Shown here: positions 10,310-22,487 of the stretch, in pieces | Layout: each line of letters starts with the position of its first letter | Numbering within the stretch: the first letter of the stretch is position 1 | Assembly: GCF_947623445.1 (NCBI RefSeq) | Contig: NC_135244.1 | Coordinates: forward strand, 1,612,001 to 1,676,000 | Origin: Clavelina lepadiformis | Taxonomy: Eukaryota > Chordata > Ascidiacea > Aplousobranchia > Clavelinidae | DNA length: 64,000 bases | Direction: 5' to 3' | Translations under genes and position numbers: made by a program | Notes under the pieces: generated by a model | The model's input: the letters and a program-made list of their open reading frames with translations, nothing else | Database searches by the model: none | Told to the model about the DNA's origin: nothing

Positions 10310-12263
10310 TTAGAAGTTTTTCAAACAAACAAGTTTATTCGGCTGCAGTTTCTCCCTGCAAAGGGGACATTCAGGTTTAGTGTTAACCCACTCGTGAATG
10401 CAGAACCAACAGAACAGGTGACCACATGAAGTGGTTGTCGTAGATTTTCGCTTTTCTAGGCAAAGTGAACATTTCTGTTGTTCTTCCGGTAAATGACTTT
10501 CATTTGATTCGCTTGAGATTGTTCTGTCAACCGTCTGTGAAGGTTCATTTCTTATAAAGTCGATTTCCTTGCAAAGACTGTAAAGCTGAACACCCAGCAT
10601 AAGGCAGGCTTGAGCCAGAGCAAATTTTCCCAGTACGCCAAACTCGTTACTGTTTGGGGGTTGGTTTGAAAAATACTTCAGGTACTGCACGCCGGATACA
10701 CGCTTTGCAACTGTGTAGTAAAGCGCTTTCATGTAAAAGAGAGACAGATGAAATCGATGGAGTGTCACCAGGACCGATTTGAACTTTGGCAACATTTCAA
10801 GCAGATGTGTTTGGTTCTGTTCACTCACAATCGTCATTCTTTCCATCTGCAGCTTTTTTTCCAGTGAATTCAACAACTTATCAATGGCAAATGGAAGGAC
10901 GGAGTGGAAGAAAATTAACGCAATCCGTCGAGGCCATGATGGGGTGTGAGAAAGCGATCCATCAACCTGTAAATACAATGTCAGAGATGAGATGCATCCA
11001 TCTCAAACAGTTATTCAACAGAAGTAATGAGCGTCAGAGGCGATGCTAGACCTTAAATGTTGCACGCCGACATATATCAGCTATTGCTATCACATAAACA
11101 CATTGACATTACAGGTTTTGAAATATCTTCAACAAAATTTCACTTGGGGGTTACAACATTGGCATTAGTCACCAACGCTTAGCATGGAAATTAGACTTTG
11201 ACAAAACTACGATAAACCAGCTCTTATTAAATGAAGTTCAACAAACAATCTTCCACAATGAACCAAGATGAGTTTAGAAAACTAAATGCCTATTACATCG
11301 GTGGACCACATTGTCTGAGTTGGGTAATTAGTAAGGCACAAAAATGGCTAAATTTTGTTATTAAGAATTAGACAAGAATTAAAGTGATGAATTGAGGTTA
11401 GGATGCAGTTTATGCAAATGGCAGTTGCCACAGAAAGATACCATTAAAGTGAAGAAACACTCTAAATATGGGATAATTTTTCCAACAAAATGGTCACTCC
11501 ATTAGATATGACACAGGCTATAAGAAATACCTGAATTATTCCCGTGTATTCCTCACCGAGAGTCTGCAAGCTCCCTGCAGTGGTTAAGGCATAGTACGCC
11601 ACATCAGCAAAAACATTTATTTCTTTACTCCATTTAAGGGTGGTTGAACTGCCGAGTAACTGTTGAGCACTGTCATTCAACATCCCTGCAAAACAAGCAA
11701 GAACCATGTTTTGAGTTGAGGGCTGGAGTCCAACATACTAGGACCTGCTAAGCCATGAAAATTAGCCTACATCTAGATATAAAGCTATTTAAAATTAGGT
11801 TAACAAAAATCAATTGAATCTACAGGTTAGGCACGGAAGTGTACAACCATAGGATAACTTTGTATATTTGATTCATGCTACTCAAATTGTGATGTCATTT
11901 GGTTGTGTGCTTCTGCACAAGACCCGAATTTACAATCTATTCTTCCAAATATATGAATGTGAGACAAGCTTTGTTGCTTAGAATTGTTATTTTATCACGC
12001 TATTACGGTTAGCGTTTTATTTTTCCTTCCTCAACAGACAATGACGAACAATAAACATTCCAATACAACATAATAATGCAAGATTGATGGCAAAAGCAAA
12101 TTTCGTGACAAATAAAAGTAGTGATTCAAATTCAACATTAAAGAAAGAAAAGTCAAACAAACGTTGCATTTAAAGAAACTCCACCTTTTAAGCTGTTGAT
12201 GTAATATTGGTCTTTCTGATGAGAGCATATTTGAGTTACTGCGTCAGGCGGCACTAAAGGCAT
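10310..12263 (-). CDS. PEX10: PEX10, peroxisomal RING E3 ligase subunit
   Basis: Exons on the minus strand are 12263-12185, 11685-11531 and 10966-10310, joined in frame to 296 aa (human 326). Exon 1 (..PDAVTQICSHQKDQYY) aligns with the human start PPEVIRAAQKDEYY. Exon 2 holds DVAYYALTTAGSLQTLGEEY. Exon 3 ends with a C3HC4 RING: CSLC, CGHLFCWFC, CPLC. PEX10 sits in the peroxisomal membrane with PEX2 and PEX12 and ubiquitinates the PEX5 receptor for recycling. The gene converges on PRDX3 with under 200 bases between stop codons. Intron 1 contains a MITE. Confidence 0.92.
11829..11924 (-). repeat. Short MITE copy in PEX10 intron 1
   Basis: Carries CAAATTGTGATGTCATTTGG and the flanking ends GTACAACCA / TGGTTGTGTGCTTCTGCAC of the family at 7385 and 8204. 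More diverged than the PRDX3 copy. Confidence 0.65.
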
Positions 12264-13000
12264 TGCAATAAATTCCTAAACAAATCGTTTTCTGCAATCT
12301 TAATTTTCTGTACTAGTCGAAATTGTTTTCGACATGATCTTGCAGGGGATTTCCCTATGTAGGTTAAACATTTATGCGTTTGGTGTCCGGTTACGAATGG
12401 GGTGGACCAGGCTAAAGTAAACCCTGTATCATAAACGTATCATAAAATATTGACAAGTTCTAATTTTTGATCTGCTATTTCATGATTTATTCAAAAGATT
12501 ATTCTTGTTTAGGTATGCAGTAAAAGCATTCATTTGTTAAAAAATCTTTAGCTGCATCGAATAGTGTATATTCCGAAAAGATGCCAACTTTCATTAATTA
12601 CAAGATTTCAATGTTTGAACTTTAAACTCTTACCACTACAGCTCTTTTACTGAGTCGGCATTTTGGATCTTTTGATATACTGTATACATATAATAACTGC
12701 ATATATTCAATTACCTTCCAATACTTTATTATCTTGCCACGTGGTGACGTTATTTTTTCTGGAAGTAAAAGAATGGTGCAGACAGTGGAATTAACAGTCC
12801 TACTGGTTTTAATTTTCTTGTGCAAATTATTTACTAACATAAAAATTTTTGAACAAAACTAGCTTGTGTTTCTTATTTTGATGGCGTCTTTTCAACGCCA
12901 CATAATTGGGATTCCCCTTCCTTTTTACCACGTTTTGAAAAAGTTTGTGACAGTAACAGATCTGCCGGTTTAAAGTGGCTACCAAAGAATTTGACTGATC
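12264..13000. other. Intergenic, 5' flank of PEX10
   Basis: No gene recognised. The minus-strand frames at 12622-13075 are short, unlike any family I know, and partly enter the MITE at 13009. Confidence 0.4.
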
Positions 13001-13008
13001 ATCTACAT

Positions 13009-13510
13009 CAGTGGTTCCCAACTGCGGCTCCAAGCTAGCTTTCTTGCGGCTCTCAATGAGCCCTGAAAATCCCACAAAAAAATAAAAAATCTATTTATAA
13101 TAATTAGGGCGATTATTTTTTGACTTTTCAAAAACAGTCAAAAATTGGTCTAAATTGATAGCGTTAGGTCAAAATTGTTTACAAATTTTTCCTTTTACAT
13201 CATACAGTTACACCTTGTAGCCTACTTTATACTGTTGTGAATGGCCCATTGTCGACTTATTGTGAATCATAAACGGCCTCCTGAATCCTAAACCACAATT
13301 GCGCCTCGCTTTGACAAAGTTGTTAAAGCTCAAAGTCAATGCCAAGTTGGACATTAAATTGATTTGTGTTATTTTTCTTGTTAGTGTTGCTATTCGTTGG
13401 TACATGCTTTAAAATTTTCGTTATAATTTCTTGAGTGTTTTCATGCGGCTCCATACGTACTATGAAATTTGAAATTCTCCCCCGACACCAAAAAAGGTTG
13501 GGAACTACTG
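13009..13510. mobile_element. hAT MITE, non-autonomous
   Basis: The 8-bp duplication ATCTACAT lies on both sides (13001-13008 and 13511-13518), and the ends are CAGTGGTTCCCAAC / CAGTAGTTCCCAACC inverted. The 502-bp interior has no transposase. The ends match those of the autonomous hAT at 35797-38487 (CAGCGGTTCCCAACC), so that type of transposase could have mobilised it. Confidence 0.88.
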
Positions 13511-13679
13511 ATCTACATTCTAAATTTCAACGAATTCAAGTTTTTCAACTATTTCAGTTCAAATTTCCAAAAGTTGATGCGTGACCATCAACACAGTCTA
13601 TAACACTGAAACAACTAGGTTAGGACGCAAAAAAGCAAACGGAGTTAATCACTAGTTAAATAGTTTGGTTTGGTTAGGC

Positions 13680-15162
13680 TGTGACGATTACGTCACGAGT
13701 CGAGTTGTTTTCGAAATGCTGGAATTAAATTTTGGAATCTTGTGATTCAGTTGTTTACCGGATTTGAATGGTCCTCGATGACGTCAGATGAATTACTTCG
13801 CTTGGACTGGTTTGCCACATATAAATACTATTGTAATGTTTGCAATCGTTCCTTTTACTTTTACCGTTCTCACTTGTTACCAAGCGCAAAGTAACATTCA
13901 GTAAGCTTTGCCCGAAGGTGAAAGCCTTCGTGTCTGATATAATTAATAAACAAAATGAAAATTATAATTTAGTAATTTGTATAGACAGAAATTAAGAAAC
14001 GAACAGCATTATCAAGCAGCCGAGAAATGACAATCATCTCATCGAGTCAGAAGAAAAACAATCTATCATCTTCAACCATCCTCGATTTTAATATTTGTCA
14101 TAAATTGGTGCCTTGATAAGTTCGAAATTGCTGAGTTAGTTGCACATTGAGCGAGAAAGAATGTTACCAGCTATTTATGAAGTTTTGATGACCAAGTTTC
14201 AACAGCAAGATCAGCCAACTACGAACGCTAGTCAAAGAGGAAGTTTTCAAGACCTTCAATCTCCCATATCAGCAACAAGACCAATTCGGAACCAACAGAA
14301 CTAATCGCATTGATCCATGGTTGATGTGATGAAGTTTTGATCGCCTAACCAACGTGTTATACATCTCCAAGTGCATGAGCAATCTATTGTATATATTTTT
14401 TACGCATCAAGGAACAAAGTCCACTGGACATCGCCACACGGCGCATCTTACTACCGCGAATAAGGCTTGCTATAGCCGCGGAACGACACACGCAGACGTG
14501 ATCGCTCATTTTTTGACCTTCGACACGCAAGGGAATGCGACACTTCTATAAGCTTATGTCTCATGTTTTGTATATCAAGTGAAATGGTGTATCGATATTT
14601 GTTATATTTACCGAGCTCTGTCATTGTACTGTACTAAATTCTTGTTTTGATGACTGTGATGAATATTATAACCACAGAAATAATTTTGTCGAGCTCAGCT
14701 TGCCTTTCAATTTCATTTTCACGCAAGCTTCTCTCTGAGAAAGGACGCTATGTGACGATTACGTCACGAGTCGAGTTGTTTTCGAAATGCTGGAATTAAA
14801 TTTTGGAATCTTGTGATTCAGTTGTTTACCGGATTTGAATGGTCCTCGATAACGTCAGATAAATTACCTCGATTGAACTGGCTTGCCACATATAAATACT
14901 GTTGTAATGTTTGCAATCGTTCCTTTTACTTTTACCGTTCTCACTTGTTACCAAGCGCAATGTAACGTTCAGTAAGCTTTGCCCGAAGGCGGAAGCCTTT
15001 GTGTCCGATACTAAAAAATGGGAACTTTATCATTTAGTAAGTTTAGACAGAATTTAAGCAACTAACAGCATATTCACGCCGTTTGAGTAATGAGAACTCA
15101 TACCATCGAAGCAGAAGCAAATCAAGTTATCAACCATCAATCGACCTCGCTCATATTCGACA
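13680..15162 (+). mobile_element. Small LTR retroelement (fossil), two LTRs
   Basis: Two direct repeats of about 415 bp (13680-14100 and 14751-15162) start TGTGACGATTACGTCACG and end in CA. They flank an interior of only 650 bp. ATTGGTGCC just inside the first LTR resembles a tRNA primer site, and GAGAAAGGACGCTA just before the second resembles a polypurine tract. No coding part is recognisable, so it is broken or a naturally small (TRIM-like) element. The LTRs have diverged visibly along their 3' thirds, so it is not very recent. No matching target duplication was found. Confidence 0.7.
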
Positions 15163-16119
15163 ATTACCGCCAGCATATGCGGTCTTTATGACAGATATTG
15201 TTGTTGTGTAATACTTAACACGAGTAATACACAAACGAAATCTTTATTTGTCATAAGGTCAAGAACAGAAAATAACAATCTGAACTTAGTACCGGTATTT
15301 ATCAATAAAATAACCACCCATGCAGTGAATCAATCAATCATCTCAGCCTTTGCATTCTTTTTTGTTAAAAATTGACGTTAGCACTCGACATTTTTTCCAA
15401 CAGAAGTCGACATCAGAAAATTCTGATCAACTTGTTGTTACATATTCCGCCGGTTGTTTATTGTCTTGCAGTTTTCGTTCAAACCAAATGATCATTATGA
15501 AGACTATAATTAAAAGATGTCCGTGACATTAGCCTACTTTCAGACGGTTTCTTACGAAAATTAAATAGAAAGTATTAAATTTGAAATTCCATCTTTACTT
15601 TAACTTTAAACTTGTCCATATTGAAAAGTACCACAGTTTTCGGCGATAAATCGTCCAAAGACAGAATTTTGGCAACATCATAATTATATGATGCTGTGCA
15701 CTGAAGCTTCAATTCTTTGCTTGATTGGGAAGGAATTGTAAAGTAATACAAATAAAGTTTTGACTATTAATTGCTGATTACTCGATCCACCGTTTAATCA
15801 CCTTTTTGTTGTTGGTTGTTTCCATCAGGTCTAACTTCTCTCTCAAGGATAGGAATCTGTCACGTTAATATTGGAATGTTTTCAATTAGTAGGCCTATTA
15901 TGTAAATATTTTTCTACAAGTTATTGTTATATTCTTGATTTTATTTTTCCACTTACTAAGTCGTCTGTCTTATTCCATCCGCATTCTGTCAATTAGTAAT
16001 TGCCTCTGTCCATTAATGAGGATTTTTGGTTCCAATTTTCACCAAAAGACCTACCAATACTGTTATTTCTTCAACGGTTTTATCTTTTATTGGGCAAGGT
16101 TGGATTAGGGTGCATAGTA
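15163..16119. other. Intergenic, nothing recognised
   Basis: AT-rich sequence without a supported gene, RNA or known repeat. It precedes the putative first exon of the DUF4097 gene. Confidence 0.4.
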
Positions 16120-18600
16120 ATGTTAAAAACAGCTACACTTCTGATCCCGCAACGTATAGTGCTTTGGCTTGCAAATCGACTATTCTCTAAACAACAATCC
16201 ACTCCCGTAAAAACATGGAGTCTTCCTGTTCAGCCATTTTGGCAGTTGAGTGCTGATGTAAAAAATTGCAACATCACAGTCGAATCTCTGTCTCCAGTAC
16301 AAAACGTGGAAGGAGACAAGATGGAAGTTCATTTGCATTCAAGCAGCACAGATGCAATTGGTAGGTTTGGATTTATTGCGCAATCACTTAAATTAATTTA
16401 TTTTCTGCATTATGTTTACAACTTTCCAAATCATGGCGTCCTGTTTGAAGTTTTGAGTAAATTGGAAATGATGTTTCCAAATTATAGCGTTGTATTTGAA
16501 AATCTCATCAACCAGAAAGTAATATTACATAATCATAAGTTCTCAAACTTAAATTCTCAAATCTAAAATGATTTTATATATCTTAATGTGAAAATTGAAA
16601 ACATTTGTTCAACTCTCTACAATTAATCTTTAGAAATGCTTGCAGCATACTTAGCCGTATCTGACGTATCGCATCGCATCGCATCGCAAATTACCTGTAA
16701 ATGCAAAACATTGTTTCACATCTGACAGGTGATTATGAAATTGTCTGCAGTAGCGAGCTCAGGAAAGTGAATATCACAAATAAGATCGGAAAATCAGGAC
16801 TTATTCACGTTCTTCTACCTGTTGCTTTTGGTATGATTTATTTATTTTTATCTTATAAAAGAGATTTTGAGTTGAAACTTTCTGTGTCAGTTTACGTAGC
16901 AGTAAAATCGATAACATTGTATACTGTGTATACTCATTGAAGAGTCCCACATCATTTTTTTAGTCTGAGCTTCTTCCTATTGCTTTAGGTAGATCTGCAA
17001 TTAAACTTGAAAAACCGAGGAAATCTAAAAGTTTCGAATATGGAAGGCGACTCATTCATTTTCAATGTAGAAAATGGGGCAACCACATTATACAGCATTA
17101 AGGAATCTTTATAAATTATTATAAAACATTAAGTTATTTTTAAAAGAACTCTATCTCGATCTATCTATCTATAGCGATTGTAATTCAATATTTTATAAGA
17201 CATACTGTATGATGTCACAATCTTGATCTTTGGACTGAAAAAAGTCTTTACCCGATTTAAACCCGGCGATGACGCCTCATCAATCGATCCCTGGTTACTG
17301 AGCTAGCCTTCGTACAAATTCTAATTGTCACACATTTTTTTGTTTTTTTCATAGTATTGCCCGAATTTAGAACTGTCCACTGGACAAGAACAAGCATCGT
17401 TAATGCCTTGCCCAAGGGCATTACAACGGTAGCGTCGAACACGGCCGCTTGAACCACTCCACTACAGAGGCAACAAATAATATATTAATAAAATGACTGA
17501 TTAAAATCCAGGGCAGAAATATTCAAGTGAAGGTCAGCGATGGTGACATAACCGCAGAGTAGATCCTACAAGGGAACATTTCCCTGGAAACAAAATGTGG
17601 AATCATTAGGACAGAAAAGTTGCAAGGTCCAGCTGTGAGATTAAAAACCTTTCGCGGCCCAATCCAGGCTCAAGACGTGTACGCAGAAGAGTTTGATGCT
17701 CCATCTTGCAATGGAAGTACACGGTGACTGGTAGTGAGATGATTTACTATGTGATACATGACTGTAGATGGAGACGGCAATATATTGTAAGTGTATAACA
17801 TAAGCTATTATAGAAGTTATCAATATTGAACGTAAACATGTTTTCCACATCATTAAAAGCCTGCACGGCAGATCAAATCTTATTACGCAAAATGGGAGCT
17901 TAGTTGTGGGGACGATGGAAGGTGAAATGAGTTGTGAATCTTGCGGAGTCAGTGATGTTGACGTGAACATCATGAACACAACACGCACCGACATCAAATC
18001 AAATTCTGGTGCGTACTGCATGTTGATATCATCTGTAACTTTTGTTGAATTTCTCAATGTGCTGATGACGTCATATTTATTGCTACCATAGGAAATCTTC
18101 GTCTGCTTCAGCAGAGTCATGCAGCAGAGGAGCGGTTTGTGTTCTCGAGCGATGGCCATTGGTCAACTAGCACAAGCAGTCACAGCAAGTCAACTAGGAC
18201 AAGCAGGGTAAAGCGTTTGTATATTTTCTTTTCTTTGGAGTGAATCATAAATAATTACACATACCAAAGAAATGAATATTTAGCGACAGAATGTTATCAT
18301 TATGGGCTTTAAATTCAGGAAACATTGAAAAAATATTTTGATACTTTTTTCTTATGCGTTTCGTTCATTGGGAACAGAAGTTTCATTGAGCTTTATACAA
18401 TAGAGCTTCCAACTATGCAAATTTGTTATAATATCAAGCACTTCCTTGTTGCTTGTGTTGTGTCCATAATTACATCACAAACAATCCTTCGTGCTGAATA
18501 TACTTTTCAGATAACGTCACATTGAACGCTGCTAATTTTAGGGTAAAATAGAATTTATGCACAGCAAAATGAAAATAATAAGAAATCGGGTCGCGAAAAG
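16120..18600 (+). CDS. DUF4097 / FAM185A-like gene, possibly damaged
   Basis: Several plus-strand exon-like blocks share the beta-helix repeat style of DUF4097 proteins such as FAM185A. These are 16120-16360 (start MLKTATLLIPQRIVLWLANR, resembling a mitochondrial presequence), 16729 to about 16808, 16989 to about 17110, 17512-17723, 17860-18008, 18092-18207 and 18542 to about 18600. Typical pieces are GNLKVSNMEGDSFIFN, GNISLETKCGIIRTEKLQG, SLHGRSNLITQNGSLVVG and GKIEFMHSK. Not all junctions keep phase, and the block at 17512 has an in-frame TAG at 17560-17562. Either I have mis-drawn small introns or the gene is decaying. The function of FAM185A is not established. Confidence 0.42.
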
Positions 18601-19171
18601 CAGAGGTGAGAAAACTTTTCTTAGTCGAAGCCGCACTTTAGTTGACCGGCAGTCAGTCAGGTCGCGACTCTTAGATAAAACATTATGGAGGTTGGGTTTT
18701 GTTCGTGTTGTTTATTTCTGAGGCAAGCAAATAGTTAAAAGTACGCACAAATCTATTGAAAAGGCTGCATTCCCCACTCCTTGTCCAGAATAAGTCAAAT
18801 TAAGAAAATATTTAGAGTAAGAAGTATGATAGAATTTAGTTTTAGTGTTGAGTTGCACATTCGTTTGCAACAAACTTTGGAATTAGAATTGCATCGTTTT
18901 GAGAAAAATTGAGTTAAAGACCTATTTGAGATCAAATAAACCAGGTGAGCTACTGCAATTCATACATAATAAACGAAGGATGCAATCATATAAGGATAAA
19001 TATTAAGTTCACAGTTCCAGTGTAGCATTATGACGTATTTATCCGAGAAAAATATTTTTGGAAGTTAAGAATCAATAAAATTTCAGGTAATAATTTAAGA
19101 AATTTTAATTGTATTTTTCTGTTTTTGAAACTTTGTAGCAAGTGCTCACCGGTAATTTGCTTTCACACGAC
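18601..19171. other. Intergenic, 5' flank of the TLR gene
   Basis: No gene or repeat recognised. An upstream non-coding exon of the TLR is possible but not visible. Confidence 0.35.
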
Positions 19172-22100
19172 ATGGGTTGGTTGCTTATATTGTTGCTGAA
19201 GTTTCTTTTATTTTGTCGTGGATCGTCAAGAAATGTCTGGAATCCCTGCGATGAAGTACGCAGAGTGCCTGGAATATATTTGCGGCCAAGGTTCACCTTG
19301 AACCCGATGGAAGATGTCTTTGAAAAAGGGATGTATTTAAAAATTGCTCCTTGGCTTTATAACAATTTTGTTTACATTAATTGTTCGAGACGAGGACTAA
19401 CAGAGGTTCCTCGAAATTTGCCAACTAACGTGGAAGCATTAGATCTCGGATTTAATGAGATTCGACGAGTTGGGGCGACTGATTTTCTTTCTTATCCAAA
19501 TATAACTTTGTTAATTTTTAATGCAAATTGCGTACCTGTATTTTTTGGAACTGGCCTGCCACCGTGCAATGGAAACCTACACATTGAACCAGGTGCGTTG
19601 CAACATCTTGTTCATTTGAAAATCTTGGGATTGACTGGTAGCAATCTTCGAGAGTTTCCGCGACAACTACCGACTTCTATAAAGGGATTGGATATAAGTC
19701 TCACCCTGCTTGGTGACGTCACCGCACAACTGAGACTCTTATCCAGCTTGAGTATTCTAATTAGTTCGGCAAACTGTGATCAATATACAAATATATGTCC
19801 AAAAAACTTCACAATAACGGAGGCATTCTCCTCCAGTTTACAAATTCTGGATTTGAATTGCAACAACTGGAAAATGATACCGGGATATTTACTTGGAAAC
19901 CAACTAAAAATTTTTACCCTTTCTTTGAATCGCTTGCGCCGTTTGAGAAAAAATGATTTTGTGAATGCAACAAGTTTAGAAGTATTAGTTTTGAACTTCG
20001 CTACTACTGTCACACACAAAGCGCTAATTATAGAAGACGGTGTGTTTGATCCACTCCCACATCTCAAGTACCTCAATCTTTCCTTGAACGCGGTTCAGTT
20101 TTTACCGAGCGGAATATTTAAAAACAACAAAAATCTTGAAATCCTAGATCTTTCTTTCAATAGTTTAAAATTTACGATATTCGAACCAACATACTTGGTC
20201 AATCTACAAAAACTACGATTTGTTGATTTGTCCGCAAACAACGCGGAATCACCGGGACCAGCAACATTTGTAACGGCAGTCAAATTACTTCGTTTGGGCC
20301 AAGCTTTTGCATCTTTGTCTTCGCTTGAAACAATAATATTTGGCAATGAAAAAAAGTCTTTTCACCCAGATTTGTTCTTCATGCATTTTCACGAAATCGA
20401 CAATCAATCATTTGCTAATTTATCAAACTCAACTCATCTATCCACAATCGATATCTCCTATTGCAATGTTCATCACATTTCCTCCGACGCATGGTCTGGA
20501 TTACGTCATCTTAAATCCATCCGAGCCTCGAACAATCAATTGACTTTTAGTGGCAATATTTTACGCAAAGGAAAATCTCCAAATTTGGAAGCAAAGAATG
20601 TACAAAAACAATTTATTTTTTCAGGAAATATTCACGAACAGGACAACACAAATGAACGTTTTAAAATACCAGTCTTGGAATGCGACGACAACAGTTTACT
20701 TGATTATTCTAACAACCAAATTACAACCATATCTGAACAAAAGGAACTTCTGTTATCAACGACAACTATTCTTGATTTATCACACAACCAAATAAGAGCG
20801 ATAAGATCAGATGATTTGAAACACGTGATAAATTTGTGCAGCATCGATCTGTCCCATAATCCTATTAACACAATTGATCCTTTAACTTTCAGCAGCTTAT
20901 CCAGTCTTCGTCGGATTGACTTTGTTGAAGAACGCACCGATCTAGCTCTTGATTTTAATTTTTTGTTGCATTTGAATCCTTCTGCCCAAATTAAGTTGAA
21001 AGTTTGGATGCCAGAGTGTTTAGTTGCTCTACTTTTCGAAACATTAAGTAAATTGGACGAAAACTCATCACTGTTGAAACTTGATATAGCGCAAAATGAT
21101 TTGAATTGCAAACCTACATATACAGGAAAAGGTTTGTTAAAATGTATGCCTAAACTCAGATCCCTAGTACTTAGAAATTGCAAGATTGATTCGTATATTT
21201 TGCATTATTGGTTGCAAGGTTTAAATCATCTTGAAATCTTGGACCTGAGTCATAACAACTTTGCCACATTTCCATCGACATTTTTAAAAATCTTGAACAA
21301 GTTGCAATCCTTAAATTTAGATTTTAATAATATCATTGAACTAAACGGAAATTTTACTATTTGCCCCAACTTGAAACATTTTACTATCGCTCATAACAAA
21401 ATCAAGTTTATTCAACCAGGATTCTTTTTGCATTTGAAACTTGAAACCCTTGATCTCAGTCACAACTTCATAAATCAACTGGACTCAAGTATTTTCAGCA
21501 AAGATATGCTGGGTTCACTTCAGTATTTGGACGTAAGATGGAACGAACTCGATTGTTTCTGTCATGAGTGGCAGAAATTTCATCGTTGGTATATTTCTGA
21601 TGCAAGTGACAACACCATACTTCCTGGCTTGTATCCAGAATGCACTTCGATCATTGACCAATATTATGGCGGGTGTGTGGCGTGCCATTCCCCGCTGAAT
21701 TTGCGTGGTCGCGCGGTGTCTCGATATGGATTCAACACATCGTGTGATTTGCAGACACATCTCAAGTACACAATCACATTCACGATATTCTTTGTATTAT
21801 TCATGTTATGCGGCAGTATTGGTTATAGCAAATGGTTCAAGAGATTGATATTTCGAAAAGTCAATGAATATTTCAGAGTTCAAGCATTGAAACCAAGCGA
21901 TGTTTCTTCAACATATTCCACAAACGAAGGCAAGAAAGCTTTTGTATTCTTCGACCACAGCAATGATGAACTGGGTGATTGGGTGGATGATAAACTGGTA
22001 CCTGGAATGATTAACGGAAACCCTTCCATTAAACTTCTCCTAGCTGGTCGTGATATCGATGCTGGTATGTCTCCAAATGAAAATCTTCTCCGTCTTATCA

Positions 22101-22487
22101 CGAAGAGTCGGAAAACAATCGTCATATTTTCTGGCAACTTTTGCGACACTCCGACTTGCAAGTAAACTTGTATAATTATAACGTTTTGGACAGTGATGCG
22201 TGAAATACCAATAATATCAATGCAAATGTTTTAATTGCGTTTACATTTTATTATTCAGATTCGTTTTGCCGGCGCTCCAGGAACTTCAACATTCTGCTGG
22301 AAGAGATCAACTGATATTAGTGGAGTGGCATGGAGAAGAAGCAGCTCGCGTTCCAGAATTAATCCAACGAACTTTCAACCGAAAATTGTACAACTTCCTG
22401 AGATTCGATGAAACAAATGATGACGAAGTGATGTTCTTCGAAACACTGCGAACTGCTTTCGCGAGCAGCACGACACTGCCCGATTAA
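19172..22487 (+). CDS. Toll-like receptor
   Basis: Two exons, 19172-22161 and 22259-22487, joined across a 97-bp intron, give about 1072 aa. The start is MGWLLILLLKFLLFCRGS, a clear signal peptide; an ATG ten codons upstream would bury it. A long leucine-rich repeat ectodomain follows, with repeated LxxLxLSxNxI units (for example LEILDLSHNNF, LQYLDVRWNEL), then one cysteine cluster CFCHEW..C..CVAC near residues 795-835. The membrane segment is YTITFTIFFVLFMLCGS at about 865. The TIR domain starts near 915 with KKAFVFFDHSNDE (box 1), RDIDAG (box 2), KSRKTIVIFSGNF and FFETLRTAF (box 3). Pattern-sensing and MyD88-type signalling are the family role. Box 2 lacks the usual proline (RDxxPG). Confidence 0.9.
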
